From the NCBI RefSeq assembly GCF_018687595.1, contig NZ_CP061298.1, positions 558,001-622,000 on the forward strand: a stretch of DNA of 64,000 bases, written 5' to 3'. Made by a program: the position numbers and the translations under genes. This stretch comes from Polynucleobacter paludilacus. Its GTDB lineage: Bacteria; Pseudomonadota; Gammaproteobacteria; Burkholderiales; Burkholderiaceae. Positions 1 to 10,227 of this stretch are shown here, piece after piece (within the stretch, counting starts at the first letter, position 1; every line of letters begins with the position of its first letter). The notes beneath the pieces were generated by a model, which worked only from the letters and a program-made list of their open reading frames with translations, had not been told where the DNA came from and made no database searches.

Positions 1-305
1 GTTTGACTCAATTGACTGCCCTCAATTTTACGGAACCTGATCTTCTGCGTTTCCCTTGTTTGTCGCTGGCATTTCAGGCGGGTAAGCAGGGTGGGCTAGC
101 TCCAGCGGTATTGAATGCGGCCAATGAGATTGCAGTCGCAGCATTTTTAGATAATGCGCTCGGGTATTCGCAGATATCGGAGGTGGTAGAGCGGGTACTC
201 AATGGCATTGAGCCTACAGTTACGAGCTCACTCGAAGATATTCTGGAGGCGGATGCTAAAGCAAGAACCATGGCTGTTGATGTGATTCAGCGTCTGCGTT
301 CCTAA
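1..305 (+). CDS. dxr: 1-deoxy-D-xylulose 5-phosphate reductoisomerase, C-terminal part (cut by window edge)
   Basis: Only about the last 100 residues are present, because the reading frame is already open at the window's left edge. They match the C-terminal helical domain of DXR, recognisable by the stretch GLAPAVLNAANEIAVAAFLD. DXR makes 2-C-methyl-D-erythritol 4-phosphate from DXP with NADPH in the cytosolic MEP isoprenoid pathway, which feeds undecaprenyl phosphate and quinone synthesis. It ends 13 bases before rseP, the usual betaproteobacterial order. The active-site part lies outside the window. The identification rests on this C-terminal sequence and the neighbours. Confidence 0.9.
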   Translation, partial: LTQLTALNFTEPDLLRFPCLSLAFQAGKQGGLAPAVLNAANEIAVAAFLDNALGYSQISEVVERVLNGIEPTVTSSLEDILEADAKARTMAVDVIQRLRS

Positions 306-318
306 TGAGGGCATTCCT

Positions 319-1431
319 TTGCAGGCATTGATTACCTTCGCAGCATTTTTGCTAACCCTCTGCATTGTGGTTTGCTTTCATGAGTTCGGCCATTTTTTGG
401 CTGCTCGCCTATGCGGTGTCAAGGTGTTACGATTTTCACTCGGCTTTGGCAAGCCCTTATTCGTTTTCAAATCAAGACATTCCGCCACAGAGTGGACATT
501 GGCCCCGATTCCTTTGGGTGGTTATGTCAGGCTTTTGGATGGCAGAGATCCTCAACAAACCATTCAGCAATCAGAGCAAAGCCAAGCTTTTGATACCAAG
601 CCACTATGGCAACGAGCACTGATTGTCTTCGCAGGCCCCTTGGCAAATTTCATCTTAGCTGTCTTTCTATTAACGACTATTTACGTTGCTGGAGTAGTTC
701 AATTACCAGCGCGCTTGCAGGCACCTCCAGCAGATTCCATTGCTGCGAGTTTAGGTATTACCCAAGGATATCAAGTCCTAGCTTGGCGTATGCAAGCCGA
801 CAACGATTTTGAGCCTGTGATCAGTTGGAATGCGCTCCGCTGGAATGTGATGGATGCCATTACTTCAAAAGAGGGCTTTGTATTGAGGGTGCAGGATGCC
901 TCGGGACGGCAATTTACGACTGAATTTTTATCTTCCCAATTACCTTCGATGTCTTCTTCGGAGGACCCTTTTTCACAGCTTGGCATTCTTCCAGTAATAC
1001 CGCCAGTTTCTGAATACTTGAACCTTAAATTAGATCCTTTTAGCGCCTGGGTATATGCCACCAAGCGGGTTTATTTGATCAGCAAAGTCTCATTGAGGCT
1101 AATGGGGGGTTTATTGACTGGAGAGAGCTCTCTAAAACAGCTCGGAGGACCTCTCAGTATTGCCAATATGGCAGGGAAGACAGCTCAACTAGGTTGGCAG
1201 GCTTACCTAGCATTTTTGTCGATTTTGAGCATTAGTATTGGCCTGCTGAATTTGGTGCCCTTGCCAATGCTAGACGGGGGTCAGCTCCTGTATGATGCAT
1301 GGGAGTTGGTCTCTGGGAAGCGGATTTCGACTACTTTGCAGGAGCAGTTCCAGAAATTGGGCTTTATCTTGCTGATTTCCATTTCCCTTTTGGCCTTGTT
1401 TAATGATTTACAACGCTATTTTTCGCCTTGA
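319..1431 (+). CDS. rseP: Site-2 intramembrane zinc metalloprotease RseP, short form
   Basis: This is an inner-membrane site-2 protease of the RseP/M50 family, which cleaves anti-sigma factors and signal peptides inside the membrane. The zinc motif HEFGH is at residues 21-25 in the first membrane helix, and the partner LDG motif is near residue 318 in a late helix. The protein starts with TTG, has 370 residues, and has only one poorly conserved PDZ-like region (about residues 130-240). E. coli RseP has about 450 residues and two tandem PDZ domains, so one seems to be missing. It sits between dxr and bamA, and its stop codon overlaps the bamA start. Confidence 0.92.
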   Translation: MQALITFAAFLLTLCIVVCFHEFGHFLAARLCGVKVLRFSLGFGKPLFVFKSRHSATEWTLAPIPLGGYVRLLDGRDPQQTIQQSEQSQAFDTKPLWQRALIVFAGPLANFILAVFLLTTIYVAGVVQLPARLQAPPADSIAASLGITQGYQVLAWRMQADNDFEPVISWNALRWNVMDAITSKEGFVLRVQDASGRQFTTEFLSSQLPSMSSSEDPFSQLGILPVIPPVSEYLNLKLDPFSAWVYATKRVYLISKVSLRLMGGLLTGESSLKQLGGPLSIANMAGKTAQLGWQAYLAFLSILSISIGLLNLVPLPMLDGGQLLYDAWELVSGKRISTTLQEQFQKLGFILLISISLLALFNDLQRYFSP

Positions 1432-3773
1432 TCCATCTGAATCCTTTTTTCTCTCGGTTTGCCCGATTTGCTGCACTAGTTGCACTGGTTCTAGCTAGTG
1501 TCTGCCTGAGTGCCCAAGCTTCTGACTCTTTTGTGATTAAAGACATTCGACTTGAGGGTCTTCAGCGCGTGGAGCCAGGGACTGTTTTTAGTTATTTGCC
1601 CGTTCAGGTTGGCGATACCTTCACTGATGAAAAAGGGGCTGACGCAATTCGTACTCTGTATGAAACAGGCTTTTTTAGGGACGTTCAGATCCAAGCTCAG
1701 GGCGATGTCCTGATTGTGATTGTGGAGGAGCGTCCAACGATTTCCCGTATCGAATTTACTGGCATGAAAGAGTTCGATCAAGAGATCGTTCGCAAGTCCC
1801 TCAAGTCAGTTGGCGTAGCAGAAGCCCGTTTTTATGACAAAGCACTGATAGATAAGGCTGAGCAAGAGCTCAAACGCCAGTATGTTAGCAAAGGATTGTA
1901 CGCAGCTGAAGTGGTGGCGACCGTGACACCGGTTGAACGCAATCAAGTGGCTATTTATTTCAATATTGATGAAGGCCCGGTAGCCAAGATTCAAGAAATC
2001 AATTTCATTGGCAACAAGGTATTTAGTGAAAGTACCTTAACGGGTTTGATGCAACTCAGAACCGGTAGCTGGTTATCTTGGTATACCAAAGATAATCTCT
2101 ACTCCAAGCAAAAACTCACGGCAGATCTTGAAACGATCCGCTCTTACTATTTGAATCGTGGTTATCTTGAGTTTGTCATTGACTCAACGCAAGTCTCAAT
2201 CACACCAGATAAAAAATCAATTTATCTGACGATTAGCATTAAAGAGGGTCAGAAATTTACGGTAAGTAAAGTCAGCTTTGCAGGCGAACTGCTGGGGAAA
2301 GAGGCTGAGTTTATGCAATTGGTTCAACTCAAGCCCGGAGATACTTTTTCCTCTGCAAAATTAACCGAGAGTACTAAAGCGATTGCCGACTTGCTGGGCT
2401 TTTATGGCTACGCTTTCGCCACCATTAATCCCCAGCCTGACATCCGTCGTGAACAAAGCGAAGTAGATTTGACCCTAGTGGTTGATCCTGGACGTAGGGT
2501 TTATGTTCGCCAAGTGAATATTTCTGGGAATGCAAAAACCCGAGATGTTGTTATTCGTAGAGAAATGCGCCAGTTCGAAAGCTCTTGGTTCGATGGCGAC
2601 AAGATTGAGTTATCAAAAAAACGTTTAGGTCGTCTTGGCTACTTTACTGAAAATAACGTAACCACCCAGGATGTACCTGGTTCCCCAGATCAGGTCGACG
2701 TTAATGTCGACGTTAAGGAAAAGCCCACCGGAGCCGTTTCTTTGGGTGCTGGTTACTCCAGTACTGAAAAGGTAATTTTGACTGCTGGTATTAATCAAGA
2801 TAATGCCTTTGGAACCGGTCAATCCATTGGCTTAAATGCCTCATTGGGTAAAGTGAACCAAAGCTTGGCGCTCTCTAACTATGACCCTTATTTCACGGAA
2901 GATGGCATCAGTCGCTTTAGCGACGTTTACTACCGCACTTCCAAGCCCCTTTACTACACTGGTGATCCGGATTATCAGATTAAATCCATTGGAACTGATT
3001 TAAAATTCGGCGTACCTTATAGCGAAGTTGATAGAGTTTTTTATGGAACGGCATTGGAGGCCTTCCAAATTAATACCACTGTAAATACTCCGCAGCCTTA
3101 TTTAAATTATGCTCAGTCATATGGTATTGCATCACCTGGCTATCCTGGGACTTTAAATACTTATAACGTACCTTTGACAGTTGGCTGGGCGCGCGATGGC
3201 AGAGACAGTGCCTTGATTCCGTCTGAAGGTTCTTTGCAGCAATTGTCTTCGGAGGTGGGAACACCAGCCGGGAATATGACTTATTACCGAGTGTATGGCC
3301 AATATCAAAAGTACCACTCTTTCAGTAAAGCAAATATCCTGTCTTTCAATGGCGAGGTCGGTTACGGCCAGGCCTACGGCGCTTACCCATTCCCAATTAC
3401 CAAGAATTACTATGTTGGCGGTATTGGATCAGTGCGTGGCTATGCTCCAGGCTCACTTGGCCCAACCTACTACAACACCACATATGGCACCTATCAACCT
3501 ACGGGCGGCCAGTCGAAGATTGTTACAAACGTAGAGTACACAGTGCCTGTGCCAGGGTCTGGCACTGAGAAAACGCTGCGGATGTTTACCTTCGTGGATG
3601 GCGGTAACGCCTTTGGCGAGAATATCAACCTGGTGTTGAGGTATTCTTACGGTGTAGGTATATCATGGATATCACCACTTGGCCCCTTGAAATTTAGCTA
3701 TGGCATTCCAATAAAATCTCAGCCAACTGATAATATTCAGCGGTTGCAGTTCCAGGTCGGTACTGCGTTTTAA
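1428..3773 (+). CDS. bamA: Outer membrane protein assembly factor BamA
   Basis: This is the essential outer-membrane Omp85 insertase that folds beta-barrel proteins into the outer membrane. A signal peptide ends near residue 31 (AQA|SDSF). Five POTRA domains fill about residues 34-430, followed by a 16-strand barrel. The conserved VRGY motif of barrel loop 6 lies near residue 670. At 781 residues it has the usual family length. The start is a TTG whose last two bases overlap the rseP stop (TTGA), so translation is probably coupled. The periplasmic chaperone Skp follows 17 bases later. Confidence 0.97.
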   Translation: MIHLNPFFSRFARFAALVALVLASVCLSAQASDSFVIKDIRLEGLQRVEPGTVFSYLPVQVGDTFTDEKGADAIRTLYETGFFRDVQIQAQGDVLIVIVEERPTISRIEFTGMKEFDQEIVRKSLKSVGVAEARFYDKALIDKAEQELKRQYVSKGLYAAEVVATVTPVERNQVAIYFNIDEGPVAKIQEINFIGNKVFSESTLTGLMQLRTGSWLSWYTKDNLYSKQKLTADLETIRSYYLNRGYLEFVIDSTQVSITPDKKSIYLTISIKEGQKFTVSKVSFAGELLGKEAEFMQLVQLKPGDTFSSAKLTESTKAIADLLGFYGYAFATINPQPDIRREQSEVDLTLVVDPGRRVYVRQVNISGNAKTRDVVIRREMRQFESSWFDGDKIELSKKRLGRLGYFTENNVTTQDVPGSPDQVDVNVDVKEKPTGAVSLGAGYSSTEKVILTAGINQDNAFGTGQSIGLNASLGKVNQSLALSNYDPYFTEDGISRFSDVYYRTSKPLYYTGDPDYQIKSIGTDLKFGVPYSEVDRVFYGTALEAFQINTTVNTPQPYLNYAQSYGIASPGYPGTLNTYNVPLTVGWARDGRDSALIPSEGSLQQLSSEVGTPAGNMTYYRVYGQYQKYHSFSKANILSFNGEVGYGQAYGAYPFPITKNYYVGGIGSVRGYAPGSLGPTYYNTTYGTYQPTGGQSKIVTNVEYTVPVPGSGTEKTLRMFTFVDGGNAFGENINLVLRYSYGVGISWISPLGPLKFSYGIPIKSQPTDNIQRLQFQVGTAF

Positions 3774-3790
3774 TTGTTAAGGAAAGTTTT

Positions 3791-4318
3791 ATGAAGCTCT
3801 CTCACTCTTCTAAATGGATTTCATTAAGTCTTGTTACTTTTGTATCCATCATTTGCTTACCGCAAGCTTTTTCTCAAGAGGTTGGCACAAAGGTCGCCGT
3901 TGTTAACTCAGAAAAAGTGTTTAATGAATCCAACTTGGCGAAAGCAATGCAGACGCGTTTGCAAAATGAATTCACTAAGCGTCAGAATGATTTGCGTGAC
4001 AGCGCGCAAAAGATTAAATCCGCTGCCGAGAAGCTGGATCGCGATGCCGCCGTGATGTCTGAAGCTGACCGCATTCGTCGTCAGCGTGAGCTTGCTGACC
4101 AAGATCGTGAACTACAGCGTAAGCAACGTGAGTTCACGGAAGATTTAAATCAGCGTACCTTTGAAGAGCGCGCCAAGATTGCTGAAAAAGCAAATCTGGT
4201 GTTAAAGCAAATTGCCGAGCAGCGGAAGATTGATGTCATTGTTCAAGAAGCGGCCTATGTTAGCCCTAAGTCCGATATTACCGATGATGTCATCAAGGCC
4301 TTAAATAACTCTAAATAA
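3791..4318 (+). CDS. skp: Periplasmic chaperone Skp/OmpH
   Basis: This is an OmpH/Skp-family periplasmic chaperone that holds unfolded outer-membrane proteins for BamA. A signal peptide ends near residue 28 (AFS|QEVG). The rest is mostly a long charged coiled coil (residues 50-145, rich in R, K, E and Q) flanked by short beta segments, as in the jellyfish-shaped Skp trimer. The length of 175 residues is normal. AAGGAAAG upstream is a good ribosome binding site. It lies between bamA and lpxD, the standard order. Confidence 0.93.
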   Translation: MKLSHSSKWISLSLVTFVSIICLPQAFSQEVGTKVAVVNSEKVFNESNLAKAMQTRLQNEFTKRQNDLRDSAQKIKSAAEKLDRDAAVMSEADRIRRQRELADQDRELQRKQREFTEDLNQRTFEERAKIAEKANLVLKQIAEQRKIDVIVQEAAYVSPKSDITDDVIKALNNSK

Positions 4319-4323
4319 GTTTT

Positions 4324-5388
4324 ATGCCCACCGCCATCGAGCTGGCCAAACAGTTTCAAGTGAGCTTGGTGGGGGAGGGCTCTCTCACATTTGATAGCCT
4401 TGCCCCATTGGAGCGAGCGCAATCAACCCAGATTGGTTTTTTATCCAATCCACTATACCGCCAAGAGGCAATAGAGAGCTCTGCTGGCGCATTAATTTTG
4501 AGCCAAACGGATTTTGATTTCTTAAAAGATCAGACTCAAAGTCAAAACCCAAATCGGGTTTACTTCATATCCAATAATCCCTACGCGACCTTTGCCAAAA
4601 TAGCGCAGTTCTTTGCTAAGGTGTCGGCAACAAAATATTCAGCCGGTATTCACGCTAGTGCTGTGATAGATCCCTCTGCTCAGGTACCAGTCTCTTGCCA
4701 TATTGGGCCCTTTGTTCAAATTGGACCAGGGGTGCAGTTGGGTGAGCGGGTTTGTATTTTAGGAAATACAGCGATTGCCGAAAACAGCAAGATTGGCGCA
4801 GACAGTCTTATATATCCACAAGTCTCCGTCTATCACAATGTTCACCTTGGCGAGCGTTGCATTATTCATAGTGGCGCAGTCATTGGTTCTGATGGCTTTG
4901 GTTTTGCACCGGATTTTTCTGCCAATGGCGGCGAGTGGGTGAAGATCCCCCAAACGGGTGGCGTTCGGATTGGGAGCGATGTCGAAATTGGCGCCTCCAC
5001 TACGATTGATCGTGGTGCGATGGTAAATACAGAAATTGGCTCGGGCACTAAGATCGACAATCAAGTGCAAATCGCACACAATGTCATTATTGGTAAGGCC
5101 TGCGTGATTGCTGGATGTGCGGCTATCTCAGGTAGCACCAAAATCGGCAACTTTTGCATTATTGGTGGCGCAGCCAATTTTGCGGGACACTTGACTATTG
5201 CCGATAGAACGACAGTTTCGGGCAATACTTCTATCATTCGCTCTATAAATGAGCCAGGGCAGCACTTTACGGGGGTTTATCCTTCTATGTTGCATAGCGC
5301 CTGGGAGAAAAATGCCGCCATCTTGCGCGGTCTAGATAAAATACGGCAACGCTTGCGTTTCTTAGAACAAAAGAAAAGTGATAACTAA
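4324..5388 (+). CDS. lpxD: UDP-3-O-(3-hydroxyacyl)glucosamine N-acyltransferase LpxD
   Basis: LpxD adds the second 3-hydroxyacyl chain to UDP-acyl-glucosamine, the third step of lipid A synthesis, in the cytosol. The sequence has an N-terminal uridine-binding domain (residues 1-105). A left-handed parallel beta-helix of hexapeptide repeats follows (about 110-320), with the probable catalytic histidine in IAHNVIIG (about His252). A C-terminal helical extension completes it. The 354-residue length is normal. It starts 5 bases after skp, which supports cotranscription with the other lipid A genes. Confidence 0.96.
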   Translation: MPTAIELAKQFQVSLVGEGSLTFDSLAPLERAQSTQIGFLSNPLYRQEAIESSAGALILSQTDFDFLKDQTQSQNPNRVYFISNNPYATFAKIAQFFAKVSATKYSAGIHASAVIDPSAQVPVSCHIGPFVQIGPGVQLGERVCILGNTAIAENSKIGADSLIYPQVSVYHNVHLGERCIIHSGAVIGSDGFGFAPDFSANGGEWVKIPQTGGVRIGSDVEIGASTTIDRGAMVNTEIGSGTKIDNQVQIAHNVIIGKACVIAGCAAISGSTKIGNFCIIGGAANFAGHLTIADRTTVSGNTSIIRSINEPGQHFTGVYPSMLHSAWEKNAAILRGLDKIRQRLRFLEQKKSDN

Positions 5389-5422
5389 GCTGTAGATTGA
5401 ATTGTTTTGAATCGGGTAAATT

Positions 5423-5872
5423 ATGAGTAAATCAACTGGAATCGACATCAACAAAATATTAAAGTTGTTGCCGCATCGCTACCCATTTTTATTGGTAGAC
5501 CGCGTATTAGAAATTACTCCCCGCGTGAGTATTACTGCTCTCAAGAATGTCACCATGAACGAGCCATTCTTTCAGGGGCATTTTCCGGATTTCCCGGTAA
5601 TGCCTGGGGTACTGATCATCGAGGCCTTGGCTCAAACAGCTGCGCTGCTGACTTTTTCAGAAGAGCGTGCTGAAGATGCGGTTTACTACTTTGCGGGTAT
5701 TGATGGTGCACGCTTCAAAAAACCCGTATTGCCTGGTGATCAACTCATCATGACAGCTACGTTGGAGCGTGAGCGGGCAGGTATTTATAAGTTTCAGGTC
5801 CAGGCTACAGTGGATGGAGAGCTTGCTGCAGAAGCAAACATTACTTGCGCAGTTCGTTCGAAAGGTGCGTAA
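5423..5872 (+). CDS. fabZ: 3-hydroxyacyl-[acyl-carrier-protein] dehydratase FabZ
   Basis: FabZ dehydrates 3-hydroxyacyl-ACP in fatty acid elongation and competes with LpxA/LpxD for the same hydroxyacyl-ACP pool. It is a single hot-dog domain of 149 residues with the active-site His53 in [11 protein letters not shown] and Glu67 in LIIEALAQ. It sits between lpxD and lpxA as in most proteobacteria. Its stop codon shares one base with the lpxA start. Confidence 0.97.
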   Translation: MSKSTGIDINKILKLLPHRYPFLLVDRVLEITPRVSITALKNVTMNEPFFQGHFPDFPVMPGVLIIEALAQTAALLTFSEERAEDAVYYFAGIDGARFKKPVLPGDQLIMTATLERERAGIYKFQVQATVDGELAAEANITCAVRSKGA

Positions 5873-6669
5873 TGAGTTTGATTCATGCGACAGCAATCGT
5901 CGACCCAAAAGCTGAGCTGGCTCAGAACGTAGAGCTCGGTCCATATTGCGTTATTGGCCCAAACGTCAAGATTGGCGCAGGCAGTAAGATCGGCTCTCAT
6001 ACTGTCATCGAAGGTCACACGACTATCGGTAAAGACAATCATATTGCTAGCTTTGCGGCAATCGGTGGAGCTCCCCAAGATATGAAGTACCGTGGCGAGC
6101 CTACGCAACTCATCATTGGCGATCGCAATACCATCCGTGAGTTCACGACGATTCATACAGGTACAGCGCAAGATGCTGGTATTACCCGCATCGGAAACGA
6201 TAACTGGATCATGGCTTATGTGCACATTGCACATGATTGTCAAATTGGTAACCACACTATTTTTTCAAGTAATGCCCAGATCGCTGGACATGTACAGGTC
6301 AATGATTGGGCCATTATGGGTGGCATGTCTGGAGTACATCAGTTTGTGCGGATTGGTCAGCACGTCATGCTGGGTGGCGCATCCGCCTTAGTTCAGGACA
6401 TTCCACCGTTTGTGATTGCGGCAGGAGACAAAGCAACCCCACACGGTATTAATGTCGAAGGTCTTAAGCGCCGTGGTTTCTCAAGCGAAACAATTTCTGC
6501 ATTACGACAAGCTTATAAAACCTTATACAAGGATGGCTTAAGCTTTGAAGAGGCAAAGGTGGAACTGCAAAAGATGGTGAGCAATCATGCGACCGATCCA
6601 GCAACAGCAGAGAAGCTTTCTGAGTTTCATGACTTTATTGCCGCATCTACCCGCGGCATCATTCGGTAA
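5872..6669 (+). CDS. lpxA: Acyl-ACP--UDP-N-acetylglucosamine O-acyltransferase LpxA
   Basis: LpxA performs the first step of lipid A synthesis, moving 3-hydroxyacyl from ACP to UDP-GlcNAc in the cytosol. I take the ATG that overlaps the fabZ stop (TAATG) as the start, giving 265 residues, the normal size. The protein then begins [15 protein letters not shown] like its family; a longer upstream reading would add a non-conserved leader. Hexapeptide repeats form a beta-helix, and the catalytic histidine is in HIAHDC (about His121). The C-terminal helical domain contains GLKRRGFS. Confidence 0.97.
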   Translation: MSLIHATAIVDPKAELAQNVELGPYCVIGPNVKIGAGSKIGSHTVIEGHTTIGKDNHIASFAAIGGAPQDMKYRGEPTQLIIGDRNTIREFTTIHTGTAQDAGITRIGNDNWIMAYVHIAHDCQIGNHTIFSSNAQIAGHVQVNDWAIMGGMSGVHQFVRIGQHVMLGGASALVQDIPPFVIAAGDKATPHGINVEGLKRRGFSSETISALRQAYKTLYKDGLSFEEAKVELQKMVSNHATDPATAEKLSEFHDFIAASTRGIIR

Positions 6670-6675
6670 AGTGAC

Positions 6676-7881
6676 TTGCCCAAATTAGCTTGCGTTGCTG
6701 GTGAGCCCTCTGGTGATTTACTGGCAGCACCAGTGCTGAGTGCTTTAAATCAAATTCCAGATATGGCGGGTCTCGAGATGTATGGAATTGGCGGCCCGCT
6801 CATGCAGGCCCAAGGGTTTCGTTCCGATTGGCCAATGGAGACTTTGAGCGTTCGCGGCTATGTTGAAGCTCTTAAACAACTGCCAGCGATCTTAAAAATT
6901 CGTAAAGCATTGGTTCATTCTTTGCTGACCTCGAATCGGCCCGATATCTTCTTAGGCATTGATGCTCCTGACTTTAACCTGGGTGTTGAAATGCAATTGC
7001 GCGAAGCGGGCATTCCGACTCTGCATTTTGTATCACCATCAATCTGGGCATGGCGGGCGGGACGTATTAAAAAGATTGCCAAAGCAGTTGATCGTATGCT
7101 GTGCATCTTCCCCTTTGAAACTGAGATTTATGAGCGTGCTGGCATTGCTGCCACTTATGTTGGTCATCCTCTGGCAAGCGATATTCCGTTGCAGCCTGAT
7201 ATCACGGGCGCAAGGCAAAAGCTCTCTCAATTGATGCACTTTAGTCCAGATAAACTCGCTGGGACTGTAGTCGCCGTGCTTCCTGGCAGTCGTGCATCCG
7301 AGATTGAATTCATTGCCCCTGTATTCTTTGAGACTATGGCTGTTTTAGCAAATAAGCTAAAAGGTCAAGCGCTCCATTTTTTAATTCCAGTGGCAACGGC
7401 TCGCTTGCGAGCTCCCCTAGAAACTCTCAAATCCCAATTACAAAATCAATATCCTGATATTCAGATTTATCTGATCGATGGACAGGCTGACTTAGTACTA
7501 GAGGCTGCGGATGTAGTGCTGATTGCCAGCGGTACCGCTACTTTGCAAGCAGCGCTTTGGAAAAAACCCATGGTGATTTCATATAAAGTACCTTGGTTGA
7601 CTGGGCAAATCATGAAGCGTCAAGGATATCTTCCTTACGTGGGTTTGCCAAATATCCTCTGTGGCGAGTTTGTTGTGCCTGAACTTTTACAAAATGAGGC
7701 AACCCCAGATGCCCTCGCAAAGGCTTTAATGGCCTGGCTAGATCATCCTGCTAAGGTCACTCAATTACAAAGCCGCTTTGCCCAGATGCATGAAACCTTG
7801 CGCAGACCAACCGGCCTTTTGGTGGCACAAGCTGTAGCTCAAGAAATTAAATTCAAACAGACCAAAGCAACATCAATATGA
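6676..7881 (+). CDS. lpxB: Lipid-A-disaccharide synthase LpxB
   Basis: LpxB is a GT19 glycosyltransferase that joins UDP-diacylglucosamine and lipid X into the lipid A disaccharide at the inner face of the cytoplasmic membrane. The N-terminal [13 protein letters not shown] is a family signature. [17 protein letters not shown] and [11 protein letters not shown] are the other recognisable motifs. The start is TTG, six bases after lpxA. The product has 401 residues. The last four bases overlap the rnhB start as ATGA. Confidence 0.96.
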   Translation: MPKLACVAGEPSGDLLAAPVLSALNQIPDMAGLEMYGIGGPLMQAQGFRSDWPMETLSVRGYVEALKQLPAILKIRKALVHSLLTSNRPDIFLGIDAPDFNLGVEMQLREAGIPTLHFVSPSIWAWRAGRIKKIAKAVDRMLCIFPFETEIYERAGIAATYVGHPLASDIPLQPDITGARQKLSQLMHFSPDKLAGTVVAVLPGSRASEIEFIAPVFFETMAVLANKLKGQALHFLIPVATARLRAPLETLKSQLQNQYPDIQIYLIDGQADLVLEAADVVLIASGTATLQAALWKKPMVISYKVPWLTGQIMKRQGYLPYVGLPNILCGEFVVPELLQNEATPDALAKALMAWLDHPAKVTQLQSRFAQMHETLRRPTGLLVAQAVAQEIKFKQTKATSI

Positions 7882-8471
7882 GCGCAATCTGGATTTGTGG
7901 CGTTGATGAAGCGGGGCGTGGCCCCTTGGTGGGTTCTGTAGTAGCTGGAGCAGTGATCCTTGATCCGCTTCAACCTATTTTGGGTTTAAAAGATTCTAAG
8001 AAACTGTCTCCAACAAGGCGCGAGTCGCTCTACGCAGAAATCATGCTTAAAGCAAAAGCTTGGGGAATTGGTGAAGCCAGTTCCACAGAGATTGATGAAA
8101 TAAATATTCTGCAAGCTAGTATGCTGGCGATGCAGAGGGCTGTGGAAGATCTTGTGAGGCGGTTTGGTCAGTGGCCAGACAAAGCCTTAATCGATGGCAA
8201 TCGCTGTCCTCAATTGCCGATTGCAGCGGAAGCGATTGTGAAGGGTGATACAAAAGAGCCCGCAATCTCAGCTGCCTCCATCTTGGCAAAAGTGACTCGC
8301 GATCGCCAAATGCAAAGCCTGCATGAGCTTTATCCGCAATATGGATTTGCGCAGCACATGGGCTATCCAACCGAAGTACACTTTGCGGCTCTCAAGCAGC
8401 ATGGAGCATGCCACGAACACCGTAAAACCTTCTCTCCAGTACGCACTGTGCTGGAAGGATCTGCCAAATGA
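7878..8471 (+). CDS. rnhB: Ribonuclease HII
   Basis: RNase HII cuts the RNA strand of RNA/DNA hybrids and removes single ribonucleotides from DNA. The N-terminal [12 protein letters not shown] carries the first catalytic Asp10/Glu11, and further acidic residues follow in ALIDGNRCP. At 197 residues it is a typical enzyme. Its start overlaps the lpxB stop (ATGA), and its own stop overlaps the next start the same way, so three cistrons are probably translationally coupled. Confidence 0.95.
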   Translation: MSAIWICGVDEAGRGPLVGSVVAGAVILDPLQPILGLKDSKKLSPTRRESLYAEIMLKAKAWGIGEASSTEIDEINILQASMLAMQRAVEDLVRRFGQWPDKALIDGNRCPQLPIAAEAIVKGDTKEPAISAASILAKVTRDRQMQSLHELYPQYGFAQHMGYPTEVHFAALKQHGACHEHRKTFSPVRTVLEGSAK

Positions 8472-9289
8472 ATCTGGAACCGATTAGCTCCAAAGAAAAT
8501 TCGCTGTTTAAAGAGTTGCGCTTACTGCAGGCTGCTGGTGCCAAAGGGCAAAAAGCAAGACTTGCAAGCGGGCAGGCCATATTAGAAGGGATTCATTTAA
8601 TCCAGACCTGGGCGGGGGATCCAGCACTGAAGACGCTATTCACCTCCGAGCAGGGCATGATGAATCCTGAAATTGCTGAGGTGCTATCGAACCATCTTGA
8701 AGCATGTCCAGATACTAAGGTGTATCTATTGGATGCCAAGCTATGGGATCTATTGAGTGAATTGGTCAATGCGCCACACTTGGCGGGATTATTGTCCTTG
8801 CCGACATCAATACTCAATCCAGGAGCCATCTCAACACTGAGTGGCGACGTGTTGATCTTGGATCGAATTCAGGATGCAGGCAATGTTGGATCGATATTGC
8901 GAACCGCAGCTGCCGCAGGCTTTACTCAGGTGTTAGCCTTATCTGGCACAGCGCATCTTTGGTCTAGTAAGGTTTTGAGAGCTGCCATGGGCGCACATCG
9001 TTTATTGGAGCTTCATGAGGGTTGGTCTAATCAACAAATGTTGAGCGCCATTGAGGCGCCACTGCTGGCGACTAGTGCAAATGGACAAAGTGACTTGTAT
9101 CAAATCCATAGCACGCTACAAAAACCAGTCGCATGGGTGATGGGTAGTGAAGGACAGGGGGTTTCAGCAGAAATATTGGCGCAAGCCAAAACGGTATCGA
9201 TTCCGATTGACCCCAGAGTAGAGTCTCTAAATGTTTCTACTGCGGCAGCAGTTTGCTTGTTTGAAACCCTCAGAGTTCGTCGAAGCTGA
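8468..9289 (+). CDS. TrmH/SpoU-family RNA 2'-O-methyltransferase
   Basis: This is a SpoU-class SAM-dependent methyltransferase acting on the 2'-OH of rRNA or tRNA. All three trefoil-knot motifs are visible: [17 protein letters not shown] (about 140-156), [10 protein letters not shown] (about 225) and [10 protein letters not shown] (about 255). The N-terminal 100 residues resemble the substrate-binding domain of TsnR/RlmB-like proteins. The exact target nucleotide cannot be read from the sequence. It is the last gene of the long + strand operon and meets ppsR tail to tail with only 3 bases between, with no obvious terminator. Confidence 0.9.
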   Translation: MNLEPISSKENSLFKELRLLQAAGAKGQKARLASGQAILEGIHLIQTWAGDPALKTLFTSEQGMMNPEIAEVLSNHLEACPDTKVYLLDAKLWDLLSELVNAPHLAGLLSLPTSILNPGAISTLSGDVLILDRIQDAGNVGSILRTAAAAGFTQVLALSGTAHLWSSKVLRAAMGAHRLLELHEGWSNQQMLSAIEAPLLATSANGQSDLYQIHSTLQKPVAWVMGSEGQGVSAEILAQAKTVSIPIDPRVESLNVSTAAAVCLFETLRVRRS

Positions 9290-9292
9290 GTC

Positions 9293-10120
9293 TTAGCCCA
9301 GGATAGTTTTATCGGCCTTAATTGCTTGCAAGACTGTAGTGGCGATTTCTTCGATGGATTTGCTGGTGGTGCTGACCCAAGGAATAGACTCTTTCTTGAG
9401 CATCGCTGTTGCTTCATTAATTTCATAACGACAATTTTCTAGCTTGGCATAGTTGCTACCTGGACGCCGTTCATTGCGGATTTCTGAAAGACGCTCAGCA
9501 TCAATCATGAGTCCAAAAATTTTCTGGCGATAAGGGAGCAAGTCCTTTGGTAATTGCCCTCGCTCAAAATCCTCTGGAATGAGGGGATAGTTTGCGGCTT
9601 TCAGGCCATATTGCATAGCCAAATAGAGACTGGTTGGGGTCTTGCCCACGCGAGAGATGCCGACCAAGATGACATCAGCCTCGGTGAGTTTGAGATTGGA
9701 CTGTCCGTCATCGTGCGCTAATGAATAATTAATCGCCTCAATCCGGTTTTTATAAGCCGCTGTGTCCGCATTGTGGTGTAGTCGGTTCATGGCATGGGTG
9801 GACTTGATGCCTAAGGCTTGTTCAAGGGGCGCCACAAAGGTCTGAAACATATCCAAAATCAGGCCATTGGCTTTTCCGACAATTGCATTGAGCTCTGGGT
9901 TAACTAAGGTAGTAAAAACAATGGGTTGCACACCATACTTAGACGCCGCCTGATTAATGCTGCTAACCGCCTCATGGGCTTTTTCAATGTTATCCACAAA
10001 AGGGACGCGAACTTGTCTAAAAGTGGCCTCAAATTGAGCCAAAATCGATTGACTGAAGTTCTCGGCGGTAATGCCGGTACCGTCTGAAACAATGAAAACG
10101 ATGCGGGATTCGGTGGACAT
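9293..10120 (-). CDS. ppsR: PEP synthase regulatory protein (bifunctional kinase/pyrophosphorylase)
   Basis: PpsR (DUF299 family) inactivates and reactivates PEP synthase by ADP-dependent phosphorylation and Pi-dependent dephosphorylation of a threonine next to its catalytic histidine. The P-loop-like GISRVGKTPTSLYLA motif lies near residues 155-169. I take the ATG giving MSTESRIVFIVSDGTG as the start (275 residues), because this is the conserved N-terminus; ten extra upstream residues are possible. It is divergent from ppsA, its substrate, which fixes the functional call. Confidence 0.95.
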   Translation of the reverse strand: MSTESRIVFIVSDGTGITAENFSQSILAQFEATFRQVRVPFVDNIEKAHEAVSSINQAASKYGVQPIVFTTLVNPELNAIVGKANGLILDMFQTFVAPLEQALGIKSTHAMNRLHHNADTAAYKNRIEAINYSLAHDDGQSNLKLTEADVILVGISRVGKTPTSLYLAMQYGLKAANYPLIPEDFERGQLPKDLLPYRQKIFGLMIDAERLSEIRNERRPGSNYAKLENCRYEINEATAMLKKESIPWVSTTSKSIEEIATTVLQAIKADKTILG

Positions 10121-10227
10121 GATTTTGGGTCTTTGGGTCGGTGTCAGCACTACAATAATACGTTAGTGAAGTATGCCGTACTTTATGCGGCCGCTCGACC
10201 AGTTTCCTTATCCTTAGAGAGTATTTT
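10121..10227. promoter_or_regulatory. ppsR/ppsA divergent intergenic region with inverted repeat
   Basis: This 107-base region must carry the promoters of both divergent genes. A short perfect inverted repeat, AAGTA-TGCCG-TACTT, lies at 10169-10183 near the middle and is a possible operator. I could not assign -35/-10 boxes with confidence. CTTAGAGAG is the only weak purine-rich stretch before the ppsA ATG. Confidence 0.4.

Noticed and set aside
3070..3534. Open frames on both strands inside bamA
   Set aside because: They are out of frame with a well-conserved gene and have no ribosome binding site or recognisable product.
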